Below, in pieces: positions 1-11,450 of a stretch of DNA of 64,000 nucleotides. The DNA comes from Hybos culiciformis. Its lineage: Eukaryota > Arthropoda > Insecta > Diptera > Hybotidae. Under the pieces are notes generated by a model. The model searched no databases. It was not told where the DNA came from and saw only the letters and a list, made by a program, of their open reading frames with translations. The position numbers and the translations under genes were made by a program. The stretch lies in contig CAXFZM010000070.1 in the NCBI GenBank assembly GCA_964007475.1, positions 124,001 to 188,000 on the forward strand. Reading direction: 5' to 3'. Numbering within the stretch: the stretch's first letter is position 1; each line of letters opens with the position of its first letter.

Positions 1-1330
1 GTTAAACTCAACTCTGTTGAGAAGACCCATTGTGAAATTTTGGAAAGGTCGTGATTTATGCTACTTTGCAAAAAATTACGTTTAGTAGTAACAGCATCTG
101 AAGATGCTGATTTCCTATTAATAAAATCGTAGAATGCTACCAAGTTACTGTCATCGGCCAAGCTGTGGATGGGATTTAGAGTTGATTTCAAAAGATCATT
201 AATGAAATTTAGAAAAAGGGTTGGGGAGAGAACACACCCTTGGGGTACACCGGAGTTGATATTGAAAATATGTGACTGGTACCCATCCACAACAGCACGA
301 ATAGAACGACCAGACAAAAAGTCACTGATCCAGTTGACAAAGGCTGATCCTAGACCCATTGATTTAACTTTAGAAATCAAAGCCGGATGCCAGACTCGAT
401 CAAAAGCCTTAGCTATATCCAAAGCAACAACACAAGCCTCACCAGAGTTGTGAAGACTGGCGTTGAGCTTATGGGATAAATATGTCATCAGGTCACAAGT
501 CGATCTATTCGTACGAAAACCATATTGCTGATCACTTAGCAATTTGTTGCATTCTAGGTATTTTTTAATTTTATTATTAATGAGGGATTCCATTACTTTG
601 GAAAGAATAGAAGTAAGCGCAATCGGCCTGTAGTTAGAGGGATCGCATTTGTCGCCTTTTTTTGGAATAGGCTGAACATGCACAACTTTCCACTTGGTGG
701 GGTAAATGCCAAGTGAATATGAAAGATAGAAAAGGTTGCGCAGAGGTTTAGTTAGAACAGGGCAGTATGTTTTAAGACCACAGCCGGAATGCCATCAGGG
801 CCAGTTGACTTTTTCACATTCAGATTTTTTAGAGCTTTTAAAACAGCACGTTGCCTAAAGTAAACTCTTCCAAAAGAAGAGTTTACTGGAGGCAAGATAG
901 GTGGATCTTGAGCTGAAGCTGTGAGAGTTGAGTTTTGACTAAAAAGTTTTGCAAACAAATTAGCCTTCCCAACGGAATCTCATATGATCCGGTCACCATC
1001 TACAAGGGGAGGAAAAGATGAAGGCGAACAAAAGTTTTGTTTTACACTTTTAGCGAAGCTCCAAAAGCTTCTGCTGTTTTTAGGAAGGTTTAATATTTCT
1101 AGAACCTTTCACTGGGTATACAAAACCTTCTGTTGGCGACAAATTCTACTGCATCTGTTCCTGACCTCGCGCCAGTGCTTCAGTGAATTTAAAGAATTGT
1201 TTTGTTTATACTCACGAAAAGCATTATCTCTATCGGCTGTGGCCTTTGCACAGGTGTCATTGAACCACTGATTTTTAGTATTCGTTTTATTTTGTACTTT
1301 TTTATGGGGTATGAATAGTTTCATCCCTAA
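1..1330 (-). pseudogene. Jockey-like LINE reverse transcriptase fragment
   Basis: Read on the minus strand this is the middle of a non-LTR retrotransposon ORF2. About 1324-1109 encodes the linker between endonuclease and reverse transcriptase. 958-752 carries the RT start with the STGPDGIPA motif. From about 775 to 1, in another frame, lie NYRPIALTS, LDIAKAFDRVWH (catalytic Asp), SGVPQGCVLSPTLF and an LADDS catalytic box. The frame change near 775 and stops around 960-1110 show that it is dead. The 3' part runs off the window at position 1. The reverse complement of 1-62 is found again at 24597-24658, where the 3' end of the same family survives. RT order and motifs are of the Jockey/CR1 kind; the exact clade is inferred. 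Confidence 0.85.
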
Positions 1331-1369
1331 CAGAATACTTTCGGTAATGACAGCCGTGCATGTTATGAC

Positions 1370-1556
1370 TAATTCGTGTTATAAATAACAGAGATGAGTG
1401 CATTTGAATTGAATCATATAAATGCACGCAAAATTTAAAAGTGTTATTTTAAAATTAGGTATATTAAAAAACTTCGCGATATTAAAAATTTTGCGACCCC
1501 CCTTGAATTAGTTTGCGACCCCGCAGGGGGTCGCGCCCCCTAGTTTGGAAACCGCT
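1370..1556. mobile_element. hAT-type element end (solo terminus)
   Basis: The stretch ends at 1556 with a terminus that reads, on the minus strand, CAGCGGTTTCCAAACTAG followed by G-rich sequence and a GGGTCGC-rich block. This is the usual look of hAT (Charlie-like) termini, where CAG is followed by a gene-poor GC-rich subterminal region. No partner terminus or 8-bp duplication was found, so it is probably a truncated copy. Assignment rests on the terminus only. Confidence 0.45.
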
Positions 1557-1788
1557 GGTATACTGTATACCAAGGATGTTGTTCTCCTATGCACTTGTAC
1601 CACATTTATTATTGTAATCCCACTTTGTTTATACGAATAATAAAACAGAATAGGAAAAAAACCCTATACACTTCGTGCTTATGTAAGTGCTTGAAAAAAA
1701 ATATTTGTATTTCATCTTCGCACTTCCCTTTTAAAAAAAAAATCATTCCCACTTTGAATAGGAAGAAAAAAAAATAGTAGATTACAAC

Positions 1789-1966
1789 ACATGTTAAGAA
1801 AATTTGTTATTAATTACGAGTTGTGTATACACACAAACACACAAACACATAGACACGAGTCAAAATTATATCACGAGACCTAAGGTCGAGTGATATAATA
1901 TTGACAAGTGTCTATGTGTTTGTGTGTATACCCAACGAGTTGTTGTAACAAATTTTATTAACATGT
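1789..1966. repeat. Foldback (hairpin) element
   Basis: Two arms of about 70-75 bp are inverted copies of each other. The outer ends read ACATGTTAA and TTAACATGT. The inner arms are CA-rich (1828-1856) and match the GT-rich stretch at 1905-1929. The loop (about 1860-1904) is itself partly self-complementary around CACGAGACC. This is a typical miniature inverted-repeat or foldback element with no coding potential. Confidence 0.6.
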
Positions 1967-2128
1967 TTTGTATACTGCTTTAATGTGCATGTGAGAGCAG
2001 TTGCAATCGATACATAAACAAAAGTTCAAAATTAAATAAGGAAATAAAATTTAATCAATACGGAAGTGTGTAGATAAAATTTTCTTAAATAAATTTATTT
2101 CTCGAAACGATTTCAAACCGGATGATTT

Positions 2129-2283
2129 AAGATCAGCTAATTCCTAAAATATTAAAAAACAAAATTAGTAATTTTTCCAAAAAAAAATTATTCATTTCCT
2201 TTTTTGCAAAAAAAAAAATCGAATAATTTTTTTTTGGAAAAATTACTAATTTTTTTTTAATATCTTAGGAATTAGCTGATCTT
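2129..2283. repeat. Hairpin miniature inverted-repeat element
   Basis: The left arm starts AAGATCAGCTAATTCCTAA and the right arm ends TTAGGAATTAGCTGATCTT. About 65 bp of each arm pair with a short A-rich loop near 2200. There are no ORFs. It is followed at 2285-2390 by a second, simpler AT palindrome. Confidence 0.6.
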
Positions 2284-4090
2284 CTTAAATTTAATTTAAT
2301 TTTATTTTTAATTATTAAAAAAAATAATAATAATTTTATAATTATTTTTTTTATAATTAAAAAAAAAATTAAAAAATTAAAATTATTATACATTTTACTT
2401 TATCTCCTTGTTGCTGCCATTTTCCTCGTTTGTTGATAAAAAAAAAAAAATTCTTACTTGACATTTGAGAATTGACAGCAAACTTTTTAATGCCACACAA
2501 TATTTTTTTTCAATACTTTCAAGGTTACCATTGTTCTATTTTTATTCATTTTGATTTTTTGAATAAAATAAGTGCAATTTTCGAAGTGTGGTTTAAATTT
2601 TTGTACTAAAATCCAACCACACTAGCTTAAAAATTTAGTAGTAGAGGTTCGAAGACCCTTTAAAAATAGTAGATTGAATCACATATTAAGAAAATTCATC
2701 GACTGATAGGCCGCTTTTTAAAAAAAAAAATAGCCGCGTATTTTTTTATTGGTTCTTTTTTGTTTTTTTTTTGTTTGCTCAGAGGGAAAATATAGATTAG
2801 CTCAGAGGGAAAATATAGATTTTTAGCATTATAAACTAAACTTTATTTGACATTGATATGATGCATGTGAGTGGTATACATTCGCAATTTTTTTTTTTTT
2901 TTTGGTATTTGTTTGTATTGAAATATTGTTAGTGTGAGTGATATTATTTTTGTTTATAGTATTACGCAGTTTAAAATGAAGTAAGTAAATACAATTTACG
3001 TAATAGGGAAATTAAATAAAATTTACTTAAGTGAATAATTGCATGTGTATTGATGCATGTAATAGACCATTTACCGAGCTAAATTTGCGATTGTAAATAC
3101 AACTTACCGAACACATGCACATTAAAATAATTTTCTGTATTTATTTTTTTCCTTCTTTTTTGTGCGTGCACTGTAAAATACAATTCTTATTCATAATATT
3201 TTGAATAATGTAAATAAAAATAAAAGGACTGCTGAAAATTTATGTAAATTAAAAAATTAATATGAAGAGGATTAGTTATTTACAATCAATTTTAAAGTAA
3301 AAAGCTCAGATGTTGATTTGCTTTGTAATTATTAATCGTTGCAACAATTTTTCAAGTTAGACATTTTCAAAGTTTTGACAAAAAAAATTTTAAAAATAAA
3401 TTTTCAAGAAAAAAAAGAAGCTTATTTTTGGATTTTAAACGAAAATTTCTAGAAGAGGATGCTAAAAATATTTTAAATACATTTAAAATACCAAAACTTG
3501 ACTTTAAATGTTAATAAATTCGGGCAAGAGCACAATCAAGTTGCGTCATCATATGTTGCATAAGTGTTCATCATATGTTCATCATATATTGCATAAGTGT
3601 TCATAAGTGTTTTGTACGTTGTTATTTATTATATTACAAGACGAAAAATTAATTTTTAACTGTGTATTTTTTCCGTGTATTAATAAAACATGCCAAAAAT
3701 TTATGATGATGGTAGTAAATCCACTTTCAATCTTAAACTAAGAACATCAATGGTATTTATTTATTTAAAAGAATTTGCTTAAGGCTATCAACGCATAAAG
3801 GTTTTTTTAAGCCCTACTTATTTATAATTTTTAAAGAACATTTTTACTTTATAGTTAGTTGTAAGTTATTTTGTATAATATTATATAATACAAAGAGTTA
3901 TTAATTTTTAATAATAGATTATTTTCCAAAAAAAATTTTTTTTTTTTTTAATATTTTTTTCTTTTTTTTTTTTTTACTTATATACTAAAATTCATTTTAT
4001 TTCTTATTCATCTAGAAGAGGGTTTTTTTTTTTTTTTAATTAATCTTATAATTCAAAAGAATATGTTTTTAAAACAAAATAAAAAACATT
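2284..4090. other. AT-rich gene-less stretch
   Basis: Long homopolymer runs and imperfect AT palindromes fill this interval. A short tandem motif around 3548-3605 (CATCATATGTTGCATAAGTGTT variants) is the only structure I could single out. I see no coding sequence or RNA gene. Confidence 0.5.
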
Positions 4091-4690
4091 GTTAGATTTG
4101 ATTATATATATTTATGCTTTTTAGGAATCTGATAGTTTTTTGGTATGACGCAGGAGTATCTTCAGATAATGTATGAAAGTTTATTTTTAGATTTTTTCTG
4201 TTTTTTGAATAAATAGGGCAATCTTGGAAGATATGTTTTATTGTTTTTAACATTCTACTACATTTACAAATTGGTTGTGTAACATATTTGTCGATTAAAT
4301 GTCCATGAGTAAGTTTTGTATGTCCAATTCTCAGTCGGGTAATTTTTATCGTTTCCGTTCTTGTTAAATTATTTAATTTTTCCACTCTCCTATAACTGGT
4401 TTTATTTCTTTAAGTTTATTTTTTCTGACATTTCCCATATTTCCTGATTTTCTTTTTTAATTATATTTTCGATTTCTATTTGATAATCATTATAGATAAA
4501 TTTATAATCTTCTGAAATTTGTTTATTAAAGGAGTTTTTGGCTAGTACACCCGCTCTTTCATTCCCTTTTATTCCTACATGTCCTGGAGTCCACAAAAAA
4601 GTTATATAGTTTTTTGAATTATATATTTGGTCTCTAATATTTTGTAATAACGCGTGTGCTGGGTACATATGCATTAAGCTTTGTAAGCCG
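4090..4690 (-). pseudogene. LINE RNase H / C-terminal fragment
   Basis: Two adjacent minus-strand frames form the end of a non-LTR retrotransposon ORF2. 4674-4402 has the last RNase H block, TPGHVGIKGNERAG; the usual Asp after GNERA is Gly here. 4385-4092 has the cysteine-containing tail that follows RNase H (TRLRIGHTKLTHGHL, then C-x-C and KHIFQDCP). The break between the two frames lies near 4390-4400. Upstream sequence is missing, so this is a 5'-truncated copy. RNase H plus the CxC/HxxxDC tail fits the I/Jockey/R1 groups. Confidence 0.75.
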
Positions 4691-4705
4691 CTTAAAGAAG
4701 GTATA

Positions 4706-4880
4706 ATAGCCGGCCAAATTAAAAATACAAATTAAAAAAGCACATAGTACACTATGAATCTATGATGTACTACAGTAGTAGGATAGTATACACTGTATAC
4801 TATCCTACTACCGTAGGACATCATAGATTCATTGTGTACTATGTGCTTTTTTAATATGTATTTTTAATTTGGCCGGCTAT
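4706..4880. repeat. 175-bp hairpin MITE with ATAGCCGGCC ends
   Basis: Starts ATAGCCGGCC and ends GGCCGGCTAT. Almost the whole length folds into one hairpin of roughly 80-bp arms around TATACACTGTATA at its centre (about 4788-4800), with only a few mismatches. It abuts the 5' side of the LINE RNase H fragment. I could not define a target duplication. Confidence 0.7.
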
Positions 4881-6437
4881 CTTTATACTATTAAAGTTTC
4901 TAACTTATTTTTTAACACTTTTTTGACTTTTGATAGTATATTATATTTTAATTTTTTGTTTAAATAGCAAATCACATAATGTTGTATTTTCCATACAATA
5001 AAATAAGAAATATGATTGAAATCCTACTAGTAAAGAATAGTAAATTAAGCAATTAAAAAAAATTCAAATTAATATATTCATCTTCTGTTGTTTTCACTAA
5101 TACCTTGTTCTGTTTTTGTGGAATATTCAGTTTTTTTAACCAAATGAAATGCGATTTAGCGTATAAAAATATTAGTTAGTTGTTTGTTGCGTTCGTAAAA
5201 GTAAGAAGTAAACTTTTTGAACGTTTCGTATAATGTTGTTTGAAGGCCCATGTTAAACGATTTTCCTGAACTGCCGTCTTTGTGGGCCTGTATAAAATAG
5301 TACGCAGTTAATTGAACTGTCTTCTAAATTTGAAAAATTTGAATCATTATTAAATTTATCAATTTATCAAAGAATTTTATTTTAGGCAACACTATAATGT
5401 CCGACTTACGTTTTTGGTTGTTTTTTTAAAAACACAATTAATACTATTTTTTGTTAAATTTTTCTAATACTATAAAGTAAAAGAAAGATTATATTTAGGT
5501 ACGTGTTTTTTTTTATATAATTTTTTATCTTCTCTACATACGCATTTTTGCCGTTTTTGAGTTACTGCCATAACAATATAGATTGCTGTTGTCGGAGCTG
5601 TCCTATCTTATTCCAATCAAAAGTAACAGAGAGCTGACTTACTGCATACGCAACTTTGAAGCTTATCTATCAGTTCTTATCTGCCATAAAATAATCCGCC
5701 ATGTATTTTTAATCACTAAATGCTACATATTCCTATATATATTTTTTTTTTCAACAAATTTTTTTAAATTCCATTTACATATAAAAAAAATTCCCTTCTA
5801 TAAAAAAAAAATAAAAATAATTAATCAAATTTTTTGCTAATTTTGTATGAAAACGCGCTCAATTCTTAAATGATACATAACAAAAACTTAATGCCACTTA
5901 CCATACATTTTTGATAAAAATCCGTATAATGTATGGTATGTGGCACATTATGGAAAAATTTTCAATTTTAAATTGAAAAAAAAAGATTGAAAAGATATTG
6001 TTATTTCAATTTTTTTTTAAATTACTATAATTTTATTGAGTCTTAACAAAAAAAAACAAAAACACTGAACAAAATCCATAAAACAATGAAAATATAATTG
6101 TTTTAACATGTTTTGCTGATTCCCAAAAAAGTGGTTTTTGCAAATGTGGCATTTAAATTCTCGAAGCTTAATTAATTCGTGCATTATGGGGAACCAATAT
6201 AAATTGTCTATACCATTTTAAGCTTTATCGAGCTGTAGTATTTTTTGATATACAAACACTAAAATTAACTAAATTTTTATTTTTTTTGCAAAGAAAGGCA
6301 AACTAAATGAAATTTAAGAATAAAATTATTAGTTTTTATTATAAAAATAATATTAAAAAAAAAATATATTAGAAAATAAATTATGTTTTTTTGAAATAAA
6401 AATTTTTAGTTAAAATGCCATTATGACTACTTTCGAA
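4881..6437. other. AT-rich gene-less stretch with one small hairpin
   Basis: No convincing coding sequence. The only discrete structure is an 18-bp inverted repeat with one mismatch: 5892-5909 (TGCCACTTACCATACATT) against 5928-5945, with an 18-nt loop. Short Phe/Ile/Lys-rich frames here reflect base composition. Confidence 0.5.
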
Positions 6438-7227
6438 TAGTGCATTCAATTATTCGAGTTTTTTTACTATCCGAATATTGAATAGTTTTTTGTTGAAATA
6501 TTCGATTATTCGGATATTATTTGAATTATTTTGTTTGTATACATAATAGCAAAAAAAGTGGAACCAATAAAATCAATAAAAACATAACTAATAGCAAAGA
6601 CAATAAAAGAAGAACATAGAAAAACGTAAAATTGATTAGTACAATTTTGAGATCCTCTTTATTAAATATACATTCTAAAAATAATATTGCGTTTAAAGTT
6701 TTAAATTCCAGACTTCTTCTTAGTTTTGATTTGATAATACCAGCTGCAGAGAAAACTCTCTCAGTTGCTGTTGATGTAGGGCTTATAGTTAAAAGTTCGT
6801 TGTATAAAATATTTAATTGATTTGTTCTCTTTTTGAACGCATCTAAAAAATTAAAATCTTTTGTTAGTTTCTTTCTACCAGCAGTGGATGATTCAGCAGA
6901 ACCACAAGCATTTCTTGAAATAGTGGTAATTGTAGAGATTGCTTCATGTAGCTGTTTTTGTAGTCCATGAAAATCAGTTTTGCCAATTCTTTTTCTATAA
7001 AACAGCTGATAGAAGCTAGACAATAATTTTGGTTTGTTTTTGTATTACATAAAATCAAATGGGGAACGGTTTTTTCGTTCCTGTTTATTGATCAAAATTT
7101 GTAAAGTAAGCCAAAAAAAATATTCGTATATCGCGAATAGTGATTTAAATATATTCGAATAACGAATAGGTACTATGAAATTTACTGAAATATTCGAATA
7201 AACGAATATCCGAATTTGAATGCACTA
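6438..7227. mobile_element. hAT element, internally deleted, with 8-bp TSD
   Basis: The element starts TAGTGCATTCAA at 6438 and ends with its inverted copy TTGAATGCACTA at 7227. It is flanked on both sides by CTTTCGAA (6430-6437 and 7228-7235), a perfect 8-bp target duplication. TAG..CTA termini, 8-bp duplication and a hAT transposase tail inside leave little doubt about the superfamily. The subterminal regions are rich in ATTCGAATA motifs. At 790 bp it is a deletion derivative. Confidence 0.9.
6526..7023 (-). pseudogene. hAT transposase C-terminal (dimerisation) fragment
   Basis: The frame carries the conserved hAT C-terminal block: ISPTSTATERVFSAAG, then a basic KSKLRRSL stretch and a hydrophobic helix ending in LECIF. 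This is the Dimer_Tnp_hAT region that stabilises the transposase oligomer. The catalytic core and the BED zinc finger are absent. After about residue 125 the frame runs into hydrophobic low-complexity sequence from the terminal repeat region. It lies inside the TIR-bounded element 6438-7227, so it is the remnant of that element's own transposase and cannot act alone. Confidence 0.8.
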
Positions 7228-7235
7228 CTTTCGAA

Positions 7236-8401
7236 TTATTCTCATTGAATTTTTTTTTTATTAAATTTATTATTTTGATTATCCATAAATAACTACGTAA
7301 AAGGGAAAACACAAAAAAAAAACATAACAGAAAAACTCTGCTAAAAATTGTATAAATTTGTATTTTGAACGAATCCACCCTTAGATTATAGGAAAAAACA
7401 AAAAATAAACAAAAAAATACAAAATTTAAATAAAACACAAAATAAAAAATTAAAAAAATTTTTATAATGTAATTGAAGAAAGGAAAAATATTTAAAAAAA
7501 ATACTTAGCTAGTTATAATTTTATTTTTAAAGTTTATTAAGTATATTTTCAATTACCTAACTTATAAATAATAATTTTAAAAAACTATTAATTATAGTGC
7601 GATTTAAAATTATATAATCACTCTGTTTTCATCAGAACTTTTTATTCAACAATTTTAGATTTTTCACATTTCCAATTTATTTGTAATGTCAAACAAAATT
7701 TCTTCTGAAGTTAAATTTAAAAATTATTTACTAAAAATTACTCTCTGTTATCAGCAATAATAAAATAAATAAATACTTTAGCTATAAAAGTTTCAAAAAA
7801 CCTCTTCCAAAGTTCAGAATACGAAAACCTATTAATTGTTTTCGATTTTCAAGAACAAATTTTTGACAAATTTGTTTCGTCGTACCGACATTTCTTCGAC
7901 ATTAGAACTTTCGGACAATAATGTTATTCTTAAAATACATCAACTTTAAAAAAAAAATGTATATCAAGGAAAACAAAAAATATGAAAACAAAATACGTTT
8001 CAACAATTTGAGAACACGTTATGCCTAAAACATATTTTTAATTTAATAATTTTATTTAAAGAAACTACGTACTATAAAATGATAGAAAAATATTTTTTTT
8101 TATTGCTCGAATCTTTCAGAATATGTACTTACTACTTACTATGACTTTAGAAAGGGAATTGAGATACTAAATACTGAATCCTATTTTACGCATACCAATA
8201 ATTATAAAATTTGAATTACATCACAATAATTTAATTTTGATTTAAATTTGTAATTAATTTATTTTTACATAATTGAGATTTAATGCAGTAAATTTATGTC
8301 TCATTTAGTTCATATTCTATAAATTTTCGTTTATACAGTATAAAAAATTATTAATTAATTCAATCATATTATTCTGAGTTTGGATCGTTTAGTAGGGTTT
8401 T
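7236..8401. other. AT-rich gene-less stretch
   Basis: Nothing recognisable: homopolymer runs and scattered short AT repeats. Hydrophobic frames such as that at 7145-7438 on the minus strand have composition-driven Phe/Ile content and no family motif. Confidence 0.5.
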
Positions 8402-8494
8402 TGGACTCGATTCGACTCGGACTCGGACTCGACGAGTATTGGGAAGTTACTCGGACTCGGTACTCGACCCTGATACTCTCGAGTCCCGAGTCCA
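8402..8494. repeat. GACTCG-rich palindromic repeat
   Basis: Repeated GGACTCG and ACTCGG units in both orientations (for example GACTCGGACTCGGACTCG at 8414-8431 and GAGTCCCGAGTCC near 8481) make a partly palindromic GC-richer block in AT-rich surroundings. The preceding TAGGG suggests a hAT-like terminus, but no partner or duplication was found. Confidence 0.4.
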
Positions 8495-8756
8495 AGTTCT
8501 TAAGCGAGGTATTGTATAAATTTTTGTACACTTAGAAAAAAACCATAGTATAATTATACAAAAACCTAGTATAAAATACACAAGGCTTCGGCAGTTTTCA
8601 GCCTACCAAGTTCTTGTATAAAATAACTAAGTTAATTTAGTTGTTTTAACAAAGTTAAGCTTTGTTAAATCAACTTAGTTTTTTGTATAAAAATATACTT
8701 TTTAATAATATGTTAATTTATCGAAGTGGCTTAAGTAATTCATACATGGCCATGTG

Positions 8757-9712
8757 TAGAGTTGCCAAATGAGTCAAGTAGAAAAAGAGTACATTTTTAA
8801 AAAAAATCTGGAAAAAAGAGCATTCGGGTGAAAAAAAAAGAGATCAAAAAGAGACCAAGAAATATTATTTAGTATTTATTCAGTTTTTTTTTTATACATT
8901 AATATAAATACTTCAGTGATGCACATAAAAAATGAAGTAATTCATTGTCACCTGTACAAAGTTTAATTCAAAAAGTTTCGAACTTAAATTATTTATTGCA
9001 AAATTTCATAGAAATTATAGGCGCCGTGAAATTTGTCCGCGATGAAATTTGTATGGAAAACTTCGCGGACAAATGTCATTTTGCAAAATGTCATATGTCC
9101 GCGATTGTAAAATGACATTTGTCCGCCGCGGACAAATGTCTCAAAATTAGCGGTCAAATGACATTCTGCAAAATGACATTTGTCCGCAATTGAATTTTCT
9201 AACTTTAGCGGACAAATGTCATTTTGCAAAATGTCATTTGTCCGCGATTGATTTTTCGAATTTTTAGCGGACAAATGTCATTTTCCGAAATGTCATTTGT
9301 TCGCGATTGAAATTTTTAATTTTTAGCGGACAAATGTAATTTTGCAAAATGTCATTTGTCCGCGATTAATTTTTCCGATATTTAGCGGACAAATGTCATT
9401 TTGCAAAATGTCATTTGTCCGCGATTAATTTTTATCGCGGACAAATGACATTTTGCCAAATGACATTTGTCCGCGGCGGACAAAAGTCATTTCGAATCGC
9501 GGACAAATGTCATTTTGACAAATGTCCCGCGGACAAATGTCCAACCCCTAAAAAAACTTCATATCTGACAATTTGTCGAAAACATTTAAAATAGCTTGAA
9601 AAGTCTAAAAAAGAGACTAAAAGAAACCATTTGAAAAACAAAAAAGAGAAAAAAAGAGTGAAGCTAAAAAAGAGACCATGTTCTCTTTTAAAGAGTCCAT
9701 TTGGCAACCCTA
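8757..9712. mobile_element. Non-autonomous hAT element with 8-bp TSD, satellite-filled
   Basis: Termini are TAGAGTTGCCAAATGAGTC (8757) and GAGTCCATTTGGCAACCCTA (ending 9712), inverted copies with a few mismatches. GCCATGTG flanks both sides (8749-8756, 9713-9720). Subterminal sequence (for example AAAAAGAGACCAAGAAATATTATTTAG) is shared with the larger element at 15122-18488, so the two are copies of one family. Here the transposase region is replaced by the GCGGACAAATG satellite (9018-9545). Confidence 0.9.
9018..9545. repeat. GCGGACAAATG palindromic satellite array (copy 1)
   Basis: About seven units of 60-75 bp. Each is a near-perfect palindrome: GCGGACAAATGTCATTTTGC followed by its complement AAAATGTCATTTGTCCGC, then a short A/T spacer with CGATT. 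Spacers vary (TGAATTTTCTAAC, TGATTTTTCG, TGAAATTTTT). One end carries GGCGCCGTGAAATTTGTCCGCG. The same units, and the same GGCGCC end in opposite orientation, recur at 37633-37995 outside any hAT element. Short Met/Ser/Phe peptides readable across it are artefacts of the repeat. Confidence 0.85.
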
Positions 9713-9809
9713 GCCATGTGTGATCTTTTAGATAATCGGACTGTACAAATTCACAAAGTATTTTGCACAAAACATCGAAGTAAAAACCCCTCAAATGCAA
9801 AAAACAGTT

Positions 9810-10073
9810 CAAATGCTTTTTTTTTATTTTGTTTTTTTTGTTTTTGATTTTGTTTTTTTTTGGTTTTTTTTTGTTTTTTTTGTTTTGTTTTGTTTTTTTT
9901 TTTTTTTGTTTTTTATTTGTTTTTTTTTTGTTTTTTTTTTTGATTTTTTTTGTTTTTTTTGTTTTTTTTTTCGTTTTTCGCTTTTATTTTTTTTTTGTTT
10001 TTTCTTCGTTTTTCGCTTTTATTTTTCGCTTTTTTTTGGCTTTTTTTGTTTTTTTATTGTCTTTTTTTTATTT
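9810..10073. repeat. T-rich tract (A-rich on minus strand)
   Basis: Over 250 bases of T runs broken by single G or CG. On the minus strand it is an A-rich tail directly downstream of the 5S-like sequence at 10074-10151. Long Phe-rich reading frames on the plus strand are composition artefacts. Confidence 0.7.
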
Positions 10074-10151
10074 GTGACGGTCACCCATCAAGTACGAATC
10101 ACTACGAGACGTTGCTTAACCGCTGTGTTCAATGTGATTGTAGTGTTCCAC
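10074..10151 (-). pseudogene. 5S rRNA-derived pseudogene, internally deleted
   Basis: On the minus strand the sequence follows eukaryotic 5S rRNA. The region around GTTAAGCAACGTC (the TTAAGCARCGTCGGGC block of internal control box C), then GTACTTGATGGGTGACCGTC, matches the 3' half with substitutions. The upstream TTGAACACAGCG matches the TTGAATACACCG-like part of the 5' half. About 20 nt normally between them (the GATCACCGAA region) are missing. An A-rich tail of some 260 nt follows, suggesting retrotransposition or a 5S-headed SINE. I compared it from general knowledge of 5S, without an alignment program. Confidence 0.6.
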
Positions 10152-10499
10152 AGTAATATACAACAATGTATTAAATTTCAAATATAAATTCGGTATCTAT
10201 TAAAACTTTATACATTTTGTTTAGTAATTTATACAATCACTTGTATAAATTTTTAGATGATTTGTCGAAGTTTTCAAACAAACTTTATACATTGTTTTGG
10301 TAATTTATACAAGCATTTGGATAATTTTACAAATGCTCCGCTTGTATAAATCAACTATTTTTTTTTAGATGATTTGTCGAAATTTTCATACAACCTTTAT
10401 GCACCGATCAACCGAATGTTTTTAAACTTACATCATTTCTCTGTCTCAGTTCGAGGGTCTTTATAGACTATTTTAAAATTTGATTGGCTTCCTACCTAG

Positions 10500-10764
10500 C
10501 GACCTCTCCTGAGGGCCCACTTCAAAAGTTTGTCCGATTTCATTCAAATTTGGTATGTAAAAAGAGGAATGGATTACACACAAATTTAGTAACAAAAAAT
10601 TTATTTTCGATTTCATTCAAATTTGGTACGTAAAAAGAGGAAATGATTACACACAAATTTCGTAACAAAGAATTTCATTCAAATTGGTAAATAAAAAGAA
10701 GAAACGATTAAACACGTAAATTTCGTAACAAAAAATTGATTGATCCTACCCAGCGAACATCACT
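10500..10764. repeat. Tandem ~90-bp repeat, left part
   Basis: Three imperfect units built on TTTCATTCAAATTTGGTA, then a GTAAAAAGAGGAA block and ATTACACACAAATTT, ending in GTAACAAAAAATT. The same units continue at 11451-11760; the two halves are separated by the element at about 10765-11450. Confidence 0.7.
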
Positions 10765-11450
10765 GGGGGAATGCATATTTTTTTAGAAAAAATTTAATTC
10801 CTCATTTTCGGAAGTGTCTTGAAATGAAATCCGGAATTCCGGCTTATTCCGGAACTTCATACAAAAATTAAAATATATTAAAAAATTTAATTAAATTACT
10901 GTTTAACATAAATATTAGTGTATTTAATGCAAAACATTAAAATTATAACAAATTAAATATTTTTTATTAAAATAAAATTTTATACTTTTCAATAAACCGA
11001 AAGTGAATAAACTGAATGCAAAAATAAATTTGAAACACAAAGTATGCAATGTTTTATCATTGAGTTTTAATCGAATTCCGGCAGTGTTGTTAATAAGTTA
11101 TATTAGAGATTTTCCAAAAGTGTTCCTCGGAGGCCCCCCTTGATCCCAAAATTTAATTTCACTTCGAATTCCACATAAATCACTGAACTCGGAACTCCAA
11201 CTTATTTTGTTAATGTTGATTAATATGAAAAAAAGTTTTATGCATTTGCCAACTTGCGATAGCTACTTAGATTTCAATTTTGAATTTTAATGCTTTATAC
11301 CTAAATAATAAAAAAAATAAACAATTGGTCCGAATTCCCGCCAGTAAAAGTTCTACCAAATTCGAAAAATTCGGAATTTAGCATTTTGAATTCCAAATGT
11401 TTTGAACTTCCGGAATTCCGGAATCCGAAAATCCAGTTTTGCATTCCCTA
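10765..11450. mobile_element. Probable hAT-like miniature element (GGGAATGCA ends)
   Basis: Ends GGGAATGCA (left) and TGCATTCCCTA (right) are inverted copies. Subterminal sequence at both ends is rich in GGAATTCCGG motifs. It interrupts a tandem repeat (10500-10764 and 11451-11760) that resumes after it. The flanking duplication is blurred by G runs, so the left boundary is good only to a few bases. No ORF. Confidence 0.55.

Noticed and set aside
8993..9274. Coding frame across the satellite (and its counterpart at 37845-38051)
   Set aside because: The peptide repeats simply mirror the GCGGACAAATG unit; the same peptides appear at both arrays because the DNA repeats.
9018..9545. CRISPR-like array
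   Set aside because: Units are self-complementary, spacers are short degenerate variants of one another, there are no cas genes, and the context is eukaryotic transposons.
9795..10187. Plus-strand frame of about 130 codons, almost all Phe/Leu/Val
   Set aside because: It is the translation of a T-rich tract, in three overlapping frames alike; no protein family and no start context.
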